From positions 2,356,001-2,420,000 of the forward strand of contig OZ252262.1 in assembly GCA_965249965.1 (NCBI GenBank): a stretch of DNA of 64,000 nucleotides, in the 5' to 3' direction. The stretch comes from HXMU1420-13 sp965249965. Its GTDB lineage: Bacteria > Bacteroidota > Rhodothermia > Balneolales > Balneolaceae. Below are positions 52,318 through 59,885 of this stretch, piece after piece (the stretch's first letter is position 1; the number at the start of each line of letters is the position of its first letter). The notes beneath the pieces were generated by a model. The model did no database searches and was not told the DNA's origin. It saw only the letters and a list, made by a program, of their open reading frames with translations. A program made the position numbers and the translations under genes.

Positions 52318-53739
52318 ATGATTGTAGTACCATTAGGCATCGCATCTGCCACACCAACAGCAATTCGGCATCTACCCGCCCTGGCACTTTGGAGAGAAGG
52401 AAGTGTATTTTTATTCGATTGCGGAGAAAATGCACAAATGAGAATGTTACAAGCGGGGCTTAAACGTTCAAAAATTGAGTGTATTTTTATTTCACATTTT
52501 GATGTGGATCACTATTCAGGGCTAATGGGATTGTTATCAACCCTTCAATTACAAAGAAGAGAACGAGAGTTATCTATTGTTGGTCCAAAGGGAATAAAAG
52601 AATATGTAGAATGGAATCTTGGATTCTCAGGTGTTGAATTATCATTTGATATCAACTTTGTTGAAGTTGAAGAAGATATTGAAGAGCAAAGAGTGATTGA
52701 TTCAGACGAATATTATGTTGAAGCAAGACCTCTAAAACATAAAAGATTTTGTTTAGGCTTTAGATTTCAAGAAAAAGATAAACCTGGTAAAGTTGATGCT
52801 GAAAAAGCTGCTTCTTTAGGAATTACGTCGGATGATCACTTCAAAGAATTAAAGGCTGGCAATAGCGTTACTCTTGAAGATGGTACAGAAATTGAAGCTT
52901 ATGAAATTGTTGGCCACCCAAGACCCGGCGACAGTTTTGCATATGTAACTGATACAGAGTATTGCCCGAATGCAGTTAAGTTGGCCATGAATACAAATAT
53001 TTTGTTTCATGAAGCCACATTTAGTTCTCAGCTTGCGGATAAAGCAAAAGAAACAGGACATTCTACTGCATTAGATGCTGCCAGAGTTGCAACAGAAGCA
53101 CAGACTAAGCTCTTAGTAATTGGTCACTTCTCAGCTCGCTACACGAATCTGCATGTATTATTAAAAGAAGCTCGGGATGCATTTTACCCAACTTGGCTGG
53201 CAAACGAATTACGACCGATATTTACAGATCCAACCCATGAACGCGGGATTGTAGATGCTAAAGTTGAGCTAAAAGACTTAACGAAAAAAGAAGATTCACG
53301 CGGGGGTTATGGCCGTGGGCGACCTGGTGGAAGAGATCGACGAGGTGGTGGCCGAGATAGTAGAGGCGGTGGAGGTAGAAACTTCCGCCAAAGAAAGCAA
53401 CACGGTGGTGGACGCTATGATAACGACCGTGGAGGCGGATATCGCAGCAGCGGTGGCCGTTATGATAACAACGATCGCGGTGGTGGATATCGCAGTGGTG
53501 GAGGTGGCGGAGGCTACCGTGGAGGCGGCGGTGGCCGTTATGATAATGATAGAAGTGGTGGGGGTTACCGTAGTGGTGGCGGCGGAGGATACCGTGGAGG
53601 CCAAAGCGACGATAAAGGATCTGGTGGTGATCGAAGATATGGAAGCAGAGATTATAACCGCGATGATAAATCAGGTGAAAAAATGCCAAGTAGATCAAAT
53701 AGCCCTAGAACCTCTTACGACGATTTCGATCGTTTCTAA
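52318..53739 (+). CDS. RNase Z-like metallo-beta-lactamase protein with RGG-rich C-terminal tail
   Basis: 473 residues. The first ~315 follow RNase Z: FLFDCGENAQMRML, the metal motif region FISHFDVDHYSGLMGLL, PLKHKRFCLGFRF (His), YVTDTEYC (Asp), LFHEATF, HSTALDAARVA and LLVIGHFSARY. The metal motif is H60-x-D62-x-D64-H65, so the second His of HxHxDH is Asp. From about 320 to the end is a low-complexity tail of RGG, GGGGYR and RYDND repeats, as in RNA-binding proteins. RNase Z cuts the 3' trailer of tRNA precursors; the tail would add RNA affinity or promote condensation. Whether the altered site still cleaves is open. It lies between the two ABC exporter genes, 68 and 9 bases apart. Confidence 0.85.
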   Translation: MIVVPLGIASATPTAIRHLPALALWREGSVFLFDCGENAQMRMLQAGLKRSKIECIFISHFDVDHYSGLMGLLSTLQLQRRERELSIVGPKGIKEYVEWNLGFSGVELSFDINFVEVEEDIEEQRVIDSDEYYVEARPLKHKRFCLGFRFQEKDKPGKVDAEKAASLGITSDDHFKELKAGNSVTLEDGTEIEAYEIVGHPRPGDSFAYVTDTEYCPNAVKLAMNTNILFHEATFSSQLADKAKETGHSTALDAARVATEAQTKLLVIGHFSARYTNLHVLLKEARDAFYPTWLANELRPIFTDPTHERGIVDAKVELKDLTKKEDSRGGYGRGRPGGRDRRGGGRDSRGGGGRNFRQRKQHGGGRYDNDRGGGYRSSGGRYDNNDRGGGYRSGGGGGGYRGGGGGRYDNDRSGGGYRSGGGGGYRGGQSDDKGSGGDRRYGSRDYNRDDKSGEKMPSRSNSPRTSYDDFDRF

Positions 53740-53748
53740 GATCTATAG

Positions 53749-55521
53749 ATGAGTAAAGATCCTAAGTATAAAGCCGTTGACAGAACACTGATCAAACGGC
53801 TTTACTTTTTTGTGAAGCCGTTTCGTTACTATGTGTTATTAGCCGTAGTTCTAACGTTATCTGCTTCGTTTCTTGGCACAATACGTCCAAAACTTACCCA
53901 AATCGCCATAGATGATCATATTGTAATTGGCGATTATGAAGGGCTGGGAAATGTGATCTTATTACTTTTTGGCGCACTCATCGGTGAATTTATACTGCTG
54001 ATGAGCAACACCTATCTGACACGGTGGTTTGGTCAGGGAACTCTTTTTTCGCTTCGAAATGCAATTTTTAAAAAAATTCAGTCGCTGCATGTCCAGTTCT
54101 TTGATAAAAACCCAATTGGCCGATTGATCACCAGAAGTACCAGTGATGTAGAAGCTTTAAGTGAATTACTTTCGGATGGTGTAGTCGCCATAATAGGTGA
54201 TTTGTTTCGGATCATTTTCATCCTCTATTTCATGTTTAGCATGAATTGGGAACTCAGTTTAGTTACGATTGCTGTACTTCCAATTTTATTTTACGCCACA
54301 TTCTGGTTTAAAGAGAAAGTGCGGGTAGCATTTTTAAATGTTCGGGATCAAATTTCAAATTTAAATTCATTCGTCCAGGAGCATATTAATGGGATGGATG
54401 TAGTGCAACTATTCAATAGAGAAAAAAAGCAACAAGACAAGTTCAATAAAATTAATGCCGATCATAAAGCCGCTCACATAGAAACAATTTTCTATTTCTC
54501 AATTTTTTGGCCTCTGGTTGAGGTTTTTTCAAGTTTCGCAATGGCCTTAATAGTTTGGTATGGCGGTGGGCGTGCTATGATGGGCGGCGTGACCTTTGGT
54601 GTATTGTTGGCTTTTATCCAATATGCACGCCAGTTCTTTATGCCTATTCGTGGATTATCGGAAAAGTTCAATACGCTACAATCCGCATTGGCATCATCAG
54701 AGAGAATATTTAGTGTAATGGATACTGAATCTCAAATTATTGAAACAAAATCACCCAAAAGAATTGAACACCCAAAAGGGGAGATTCGATTTGAAAATGT
54801 ATGGTTTAAATACAATGAAAATGAGGATTGGGTGCTACGCGACGTTAGCTTCATAGCAAAGCCGGGTGAGAATATTGCTATAGTTGGAGCTACTGGAGCC
54901 GGTAAAACAACCATCATCAATCTTTTGCTGCGATTCTATGAAATCAATAAAGGAGCAATTAAACTTGATGGGGTTGATATTCGAGAACTGGCAGTTTCTG
55001 ATTTGAGATATTATTTCAGCCTAGTGTTGCAAGACCATACGCTGTTCACTGGATCAATTTTGGATAATATTACACTTGGTGAGGAAGGAATTACTAGAAA
55101 ACAAGTGATAGATGCTGCGCATCAGGTAGAAGCACACCGTTTTATTGAAAAGCTTCCAGGAAAATATGATTACATGTTAAAAGAGCAAGGTAAATCACTT
55201 TCTATGGGCCAGAAGCAACTAATTTGCTTTGTGAGAGCGATGGTATTTGATCCAAAAATTTTAGTACTAGATGAAGCCACTTCCAGTGTGGATTCTGAAA
55301 CAGAATCTTTGGTAAACGAGGCTAGCGCTAAAATGATGGATGGAAGAACTTCAATCGTAATTGCTCACCGACTATCAACTATTCAGCATGCTGATGCCAT
55401 ATTGGTGATGCACAAAGGGGAAATCAGAGAAAAAGGGCCACACAAAGATTTGATTAAAGTGGAAGATGGTATATATCGAAGATTGTATGAGTTACAGTAT
55501 AAAGAACAGGCTGTATCTTAA
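53749..55521 (+). CDS. ABC exporter half-transporter, BmrD/YheH-like (non-canonical signature)
   Basis: 590 residues: six transmembrane helices (about 20-320) and a nucleotide-binding domain with Walker A GATGAGKT (380-387), signature LSMGQ (484-488; Met instead of the usual Gly) and a complete Walker B with catalytic E509 (LVLDEATSSVD). A proper Glu here, together with an off-consensus signature, complements the gene at 50456. The dimer would have one working ATP site and one degenerate site, as in BmrCD, LmrCD and TM287/288. The start is nine bases after the RNase Z stop. Confidence 0.9.
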   Translation: MSKDPKYKAVDRTLIKRLYFFVKPFRYYVLLAVVLTLSASFLGTIRPKLTQIAIDDHIVIGDYEGLGNVILLLFGALIGEFILLMSNTYLTRWFGQGTLFSLRNAIFKKIQSLHVQFFDKNPIGRLITRSTSDVEALSELLSDGVVAIIGDLFRIIFILYFMFSMNWELSLVTIAVLPILFYATFWFKEKVRVAFLNVRDQISNLNSFVQEHINGMDVVQLFNREKKQQDKFNKINADHKAAHIETIFYFSIFWPLVEVFSSFAMALIVWYGGGRAMMGGVTFGVLLAFIQYARQFFMPIRGLSEKFNTLQSALASSERIFSVMDTESQIIETKSPKRIEHPKGEIRFENVWFKYNENEDWVLRDVSFIAKPGENIAIVGATGAGKTTIINLLLRFYEINKGAIKLDGVDIRELAVSDLRYYFSLVLQDHTLFTGSILDNITLGEEGITRKQVIDAAHQVEAHRFIEKLPGKYDYMLKEQGKSLSMGQKQLICFVRAMVFDPKILVLDEATSSVDSETESLVNEASAKMMDGRTSIVIAHRLSTIQHADAILVMHKGEIREKGPHKDLIKVEDGIYRRLYELQYKEQAVS

Positions 55522-55523
55522 TT

Positions 55524-56006
55524 TTACCTTAATAAATTGATCAATACCTGATAAACAATATCATACGCTCCCGGTCTATTCGACTCACTCGGTCCACCCA
55601 CGCTCAGGATTCTGATCTCGTTTATTTGGATCCATTTTTTTATTGGTGATACATCAATTTCATTGAAAAGTGGAATCACTAGCATGGGCTTTTCGAGCCT
55701 TTGAGCTGTTTCGATTGCTAACAATGTTCCTGTATCACTTTGCAATCTGGATTCTGTGAAAATTAATACTCCATCGGCATCTCTGACATTCCAAATAGTT
55801 CGTTGAGATCGGGGAATTGTTGGTGCAGTAGGGTCTCGATCTAATGGAGTTTGAATCAATTGATACTTTTCAGGAATTGTTCCTGACTCACAAACTCGTT
55901 CTGGTGGACACCAGCCACCATGTTGTATTCCAGAATCGATTGCAGCTTGAAGTGCTGCCTGATCTACGCCTGTTTGACCACCTGAAATAATCTTTTTGAT
56001 GATCAT
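55524..56006 (-). CDS. Putative molybdenum carrier protein (SLOG/DprA-like fold)
   Basis: 160 residues matching the putative molybdenum carrier family: IISGGQTGVDQAALQAAIDSGI, GGWCPPERVCESGTIP, YQLIQTPLDRDPTAP, RTIWNVRDADGVLIFT and a SDTGTLLAIETA stretch. The fold is Rossmann-like, and the GGQTG loop would bind a nucleotide or cofactor. The name derives from structural similarity to molybdenum-cofactor carrier proteins; no molybdenum genes are nearby, so the ligand here is not established. It is convergent with the ABC exporter, with a two-base gap. Confidence 0.85.
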   Translation of the reverse strand: MIIKKIISGGQTGVDQAALQAAIDSGIQHGGWCPPERVCESGTIPEKYQLIQTPLDRDPTAPTIPRSQRTIWNVRDADGVLIFTESRLQSDTGTLLAIETAQRLEKPMLVIPLFNEIDVSPIKKWIQINEIRILSVGGPSESNRPGAYDIVYQVLINLLR

Positions 56007-56142
56007 TTTAGCATTAATTGTATAATTGATTGAATGAAATGAATGCTAGAACTCGTTTAAAAGAATTCTTGGATATAGAGAGCAATCAGTCTAATAAATT
56101 GATCTCATATTTGTATTTTCAATAATCAAAAAATAGATAATT

Positions 56143-56412
56143 ATGGCAGAATCAAAGAAAATTCAGGAAGTACAAAAAAAAATTGGTCGAGCAGTTGAAG
56201 AGACCACAGACATTGTTCAGGAAAAAGTGGAAAAGACTTACGATGATGTGATTGATCGTATCCAGGATGAGCGGGAATGGATCGAAAGGGAGCTTCGGCA
56301 TGAGTACAGGAACGCTCGAAGATATGTTAGAGCTAATCCTGAAAGAGGAGTTGGCATTGCCCTGCTTGCCGGTGTAGTTCTTGGGATTTTACTCGGCAGA
56401 TCAACCAAATAA
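56143..56412 (+). CDS. DUF883/ElaB-YqjD-like small membrane protein
   Basis: 89 residues: an acidic/basic amphipathic coiled-coil-like N-terminal part (about 1-65, many Lys, Glu and Arg), then YVRANPERGVGIALLAGVVLGILLGRSTK, the C-terminal transmembrane helix with the RANPERGVGIALLAG motif typical of ElaB/YqjD/YgaM proteins. In Escherichia coli, members bind ribosomes and tether them to the membrane in stationary phase; whether this holds here is inference. It stands alone upstream of prfB. Confidence 0.85.
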   Translation: MAESKKIQEVQKKIGRAVEETTDIVQEKVEKTYDDVIDRIQDEREWIERELRHEYRNARRYVRANPERGVGIALLAGVVLGILLGRSTK

Positions 56413-56445
56413 AAATTTTAGAGTAATTAAATAAATAGTAAAACG

Positions 56446-56492
56446 ACTGTGAGAGTGGAGAAATGACTAATTTTCGTACTCCTTCTTACAGT
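56446..56492 (+). repeat. Imperfect inverted repeat upstream of prfB
   Basis: ACTGTGAGAGTGGAG (56446-56460) and CTCCTTCTTACAGT (56479-56492) are imperfect complements that can fold into a hairpin with an 18-base loop. It lies between the DUF883 stop and the prfB start and is followed by a T-rich stretch. It could be a weak terminator or leader structure. Confidence 0.3.
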
Positions 56493-56518
56493 TGCACTTT
56501 TCACTTTTTGAATCAATT

Positions 56519-57638
56519 ATGGCAATAAATAAAGATCATTTACAGGCAAACTATGAGCGATTGGATGCGCTAAGGGGGTATCTTTGACTACGATAAAAGA
56601 AAAGTTCGGATTATTGAATTAACTGAGAGAACTCAGAATCCCGAGTTTTGGAACGACCCTACTAACGCACGGGTAGTAATGCAACAGCTTGATAATGAAA
56701 AAAGTCTGGTAAAAGGGTGGGATGATTTACACGCTATACGCGAAAGCATTAATGTGTTTTTGGAGTTTCAGGAAATGGGGGAAGAAGTTGAGGATGAGCT
56801 TGATGCTGAATATGAAAAACTACTAAAAGGCTTAGAATCGCTCGAACTTCGAAATATGCTGAAGGGGAGTGATGATCATCGTGACGCTGTTGTTACATTT
56901 AATCCGGGTGCAGGAGGAACTGAAAGCCAGGATTGGGGACAAATGTTGTATAGAATGTACACCCGGTGGGCAGACAGAAATGATTATAAAGTCTCTGTTA
57001 TAGATTATCAGGACGGTGATGTTGCCGGTCTTAAAAGCGCTACAATTGAAGTGCAGGGAATCAACGCTTATGGTTTTTTAAAAGCAGAATCAGGGGTTCA
57101 TCGATTAGTTCGTGTTTCCCCATTTGATAGTAATGCCCGAAGACACACATCTTTTTGCTCTGTCTTTATTTCTCCATTAATCGACGATACCATCGAAGTT
57201 GATATAAATGATAGCGACGTAGAACTTCAGCGTTTCCATTCGAGTGGAGCTGGTGGCCAGAACGTAAATAAGGTAGAAACAGGTGTTCGCCTTGTATGGA
57301 CGGGTAAACTTTCCGACGGTACTGAACAACGTGTAGTAGCTGAATGCCAACAAGAACGTTCACAGTTACAAAACCGTGAAAAAGCAATGGTTTTGCTAAA
57401 ATCTAGGATATATGAACTGGAGAATGAGATTCAGGAGGCAGAAAAAGCACGTTTAGAAGGATCGAAAGGAAAAAATGAATGGGGATCGCAAATTCGCAGC
57501 TATGTGTTTGATGATCAAAGAGTAAAAGATCATCGTACAAATTATGAAACTTCAAATGTGAGTGCAGTAATGGATGGCGATTTGGACGATTTTATTAAAG
57601 CCTATTTATTGATGATTTCTACCCAGCAACAAGAATAA
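56519..57638 (+). CDS. prfB: Peptide chain release factor 2, with programmed +1 frameshift
   Basis: RF2 releases peptides at UGA and UAA. The gene starts ATG at 56519 and reads 22 codons to CTT, then in-frame TGA at 56585-56587. A +1 slip at CTT-TGA-C moves reading to the frame starting at 56586, giving 350 more residues (372 in total, family size). The shift site is AGG GGG TAT CTT TGA C, with AGGGGG (56573-56578) as the internal Shine-Dalgarno. The long frame carries the stop-codon-recognition SPF motif (VRVSPFDSNARRHTSF) and the catalytic GGQ (SSGAGGQNVNKVET). Low RF2 slows termination at the UGA and favours the slip, giving autoregulation. Upstream of nadB by ten bases. Confidence 0.96.
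56573..56588 (+). promoter_or_regulatory. prfB programmed frameshift signal
   Basis: AGGGGGTATCTTTGAC has the same bases as the classical prfB recoding site. AGGGGG pairs with the 16S rRNA tail, CTT is the slippery codon, TGA is the in-frame stop, and C at 56588 is the weak-termination context base. Confidence 0.95.
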
Positions 57639-57648
57639 ACCCAATATT

Positions 57649-59211
57649 TTGAATCTGAATTTTGATTTTCTGGTAATTGGCAGTGGTCTTGCAGGTCTTT
57701 CATTTGCTCTAAAAGCGGCAGAGCATGGATCTGTGGCAATTGTTACAAAACGCGAAATCAATGAGGCAAACACCAGTTATGCCCAAGGTGGAATATCGGG
57801 GGTTATGAATTTTGATACAGATTCGTTCGAAAAACATGTTAACGATACCTTAAAAGCAGGAGCCGGATTAAATGACCGAACAGCTGTTGAAGCAATGGTA
57901 AAAGACGGTCCACGGCTTATCCAGGAGTTGATTGATTATGGGGTAAATTTTACCCGAGAAAATGGACAGCTGCACCTGGGCAGAGAAGGAGGGCATTCAG
58001 AAAATCGGGTAGTTCATGCTGCCGATGCAACAGGTTGGGAAGTTGAAAATGTGATGGTAAGTAAAGTAAAGAACCATCCGAATATCACCATCTTCGAACA
58101 CCATTTTGCAATGGAATTATTGACAGAGCATCACTTGGGTAAAAAGGTCAAGTACTTGAATAAAATCAATTGTTTTGGTGCATATGTTTTAGATGAAGCA
58201 AATGAGAAAGTGCTTCGCATGCTTGCTAAAATTACTGTACTTGCAAGTGGTGGCGCTGGATCAGTGTACGCGAAAACTACCAATCCCGAAATTGCCACCG
58301 GAGATGGTATTGCAATGGCATATCGGGCCAAAGCAAAAATAAAAAATATGGAATTCGTACAATTCCATCCAACTGCACTCAATGTTCCGGAATCTGATTC
58401 TTTTTTGATTTCAGAAGCTCTTCGCGGCCACGGTGCCATACTTAGAAATGCGGATGGTGAAGCTTTTATGGAACTTTATGATGAAAGAAAAGAGCTTGCC
58501 CCTCGAGATATCGTTGCACGTGCAATTGATGATCAATTAAAGAAAAGAGGCGATAAATCAGTTTTTCTTGATATCACACATAAACCTGCAACTGAGGTAA
58601 AATCTGCGTTTCCTAATATTTATGAGACTTGTCTATCTTTTGGGATTGATATAACCAGTCAATGGATCCCGGTTGTACCTGCAGCACATTACTTTTGTGG
58701 GGGTGTTGAAACAGATATCAATGCACGTACTTCTATAAAAAGATTGTATGCCTGCGGTGAGGTAGCTTGCACCGGTGTTCATGGTGCAAATAGGTTGGCA
58801 TCCAACAGTTTACTAGAAGCACTTTATTTTGCAAATCAAGCAGTTTTATCTTCCAAAAAAGAAGTCAATTCTCTAGAATTTAATACCAAAATTCCAGAAT
58901 GGGATGAGTCAGGAACTTTTAATAATAAAGAGTGGGTACTGATTTCTCATAACAGAGAAGAGTTGCAGCAAATTATGAGTGATTATGTAGGAATCGTGCG
59001 GAGTGATCTGCGATTAACTCGAGCCCTGCGCAGACAAACTCTTTTATACGAAGAGGTTGAAGAATTCTACGAAAGAACCAGGGTTAGTATTCCACTATTC
59101 GAGTTAAGAAATCTAATAAGTATCGCTTATTTGATTATCATAGCTGCAATGAATCGAAAGGAAAGTTGTGGTTTGCATTACAATCTCGACTTCGAAGACC
59201 ATGCTCAATAA
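57649..59211 (+). CDS. nadB: L-aspartate oxidase
   Basis: FAD enzyme that oxidises aspartate to iminoaspartate, the first step of de novo NAD synthesis. 520 residues from a TTG start, giving MNLNFDFLVIGSGLAGLSFALKAAEHG with the dinucleotide-binding GxGxxG. Further motifs are TSYAQGGISGV, HAADATGWEVENVMV, FVQFHPTAL, the active-site stretch PRDIVARAIDDQL, GVHGANRLASNSLLEALYFANQA and the helical C-terminal domain (RRQTLLYEEVEEFYERTRV). nadA and nadC are not in the window. coaE follows after two bases, so cofactor genes are clustered. Confidence 0.93.
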   Translation: MNLNFDFLVIGSGLAGLSFALKAAEHGSVAIVTKREINEANTSYAQGGISGVMNFDTDSFEKHVNDTLKAGAGLNDRTAVEAMVKDGPRLIQELIDYGVNFTRENGQLHLGREGGHSENRVVHAADATGWEVENVMVSKVKNHPNITIFEHHFAMELLTEHHLGKKVKYLNKINCFGAYVLDEANEKVLRMLAKITVLASGGAGSVYAKTTNPEIATGDGIAMAYRAKAKIKNMEFVQFHPTALNVPESDSFLISEALRGHGAILRNADGEAFMELYDERKELAPRDIVARAIDDQLKKRGDKSVFLDITHKPATEVKSAFPNIYETCLSFGIDITSQWIPVVPAAHYFCGGVETDINARTSIKRLYACGEVACTGVHGANRLASNSLLEALYFANQAVLSSKKEVNSLEFNTKIPEWDESGTFNNKEWVLISHNREELQQIMSDYVGIVRSDLRLTRALRRQTLLYEEVEEFYERTRVSIPLFELRNLISIAYLIIIAAMNRKESCGLHYNLDFEDHAQ

Positions 59212-59213
59212 CT

Positions 59214-59807
59214 ATGATTAAAATTGGGGTTACAGGGGGAATTGGCTCAGGTAAAACAACTTTTTGTAAAGTTTGGGAAAAGTTAGGTGCGCATGTTGTT
59301 TACGCTGATGACTTAGCTAAAAAACTAATGGTGACCAATTCAACTTTAAAAGATGGAATTGTAGCTACATTTGGCGATCTATCTTATCATCCAGATGGAT
59401 CGCTCAATACGCATTTTTTAGCAAAAGAAGCTTTTTCAAAAGGAAGGGTAGAGGAATTAAACAAGCTGGTGCATCCTGTGTTATGGATCGAGATGGAGCG
59501 ATTATCAGCCAAGAAAGAAAGGGAAGGATGTAGCCTCTTCGTTCATGAAGCTGCAATATTATTACAAAATGGGCGTCCTTCTAATCTTGATTATGTGGTG
59601 TTGCTATCCGCTTCAAAAACTCAACGAACAAAACGGGTCTCTAAAAGAGACAATACCTCAGCAAATTTAGTACTCGACCGGATGAACAAACAACCTGATT
59701 TCGATAAACTAGTTTCTTATGCAGATTTTGTTATCACAAACGAGGGTTCAGAAAATGAGCTGGAAAAACAGGCAACATCACTTTTCAAGCGTTTAAATTC
59801 CCAGTGA
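59214..59807 (+). CDS. coaE: Dephospho-CoA kinase
   Basis: Last step of coenzyme A synthesis, phosphorylating dephospho-CoA. I start at ATG 59214, giving MIKIGVTGGIGSGKTTFCK with the P-loop at the N-terminus as the family requires; an earlier in-frame start at 59166 would lie inside nadB and add 16 unrelated residues. The product is 197 residues, the normal length. Also visible: the DADxLAxxL-like segment VVYADDLAKKL, HPVLWIEME, the acceptor-domain motif HEAAILLQNGRPSNLDYVVLL and the lid R-x-x-x-R (KRVSKRDN). Confidence 0.93.
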   Translation: MIKIGVTGGIGSGKTTFCKVWEKLGAHVVYADDLAKKLMVTNSTLKDGIVATFGDLSYHPDGSLNTHFLAKEAFSKGRVEELNKLVHPVLWIEMERLSAKKEREGCSLFVHEAAILLQNGRPSNLDYVVLLSASKTQRTKRVSKRDNTSANLVLDRMNKQPDFDKLVSYADFVITNEGSENELEKQATSLFKRLNSQ

Positions 59808-59818
59808 TAATTTTCCCA

Positions 59819-59848
59819 TTTGGGGGTTTTCTGAAATAAAAACATTTG
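59819..59848 (+). promoter_or_regulatory. Putative fbp promoter
   Basis: TTTG (59819-59822) and AACATTTG (59841-59848) with an 18-base spacer fit the Bacteroidota -33/-7 pattern with one mismatch, the same geometry as before the subtilase gene. The transcript would start near 59855, just before or within the palindrome at 59860. Confidence 0.35.
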
Positions 59849-59859
59849 TATATTTATCA

Positions 59860-59873
59860 GAAAAGCGCTTCCA
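59860..59873. promoter_or_regulatory. cre-like operator overlapping the fbp transcription start
   Basis: GAAAAGCGCTTCCA has a perfect AAGCGCTT core and matches about 11 of 13 informative positions of TGWAARCGYTWNCA. It lies between the putative -7 box and the fbp ATG (59886), where a LacI-family protein would block transcription. Control of a gluconeogenic gene by such a regulator is biologically sensible. Confidence 0.4.
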
Positions 59874-59885
59874 AAAGTAAATTTT

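Noticed and set aside
53290..53640. Possible tandem repeat or CRISPR-like array
   Set aside because: The repetition is of codons (Gly, Arg, Tyr, Asp) within one open frame; there are no constant-length repeats with unique spacers.
53258..53752. Three frames (two minus, one plus) of 100-147 residues over the RNase Z tail
   Set aside because: They are low-complexity His- or Thr/Ala- or Val/Ala-rich shadows of the GGTGG-type codon repeats that encode the RGG tail.
56585..56587. Premature stop suggesting a prfB pseudogene or sequencing error
   Set aside because: The surrounding bases are the known programmed frameshift site, and the +1 frame encodes a complete release factor 2.
59166..59213. 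Extended coaE start inside nadB
   Set aside because: It would add 16 unrelated residues before the P-loop; ATG 59214 gives the normal family N-terminus.
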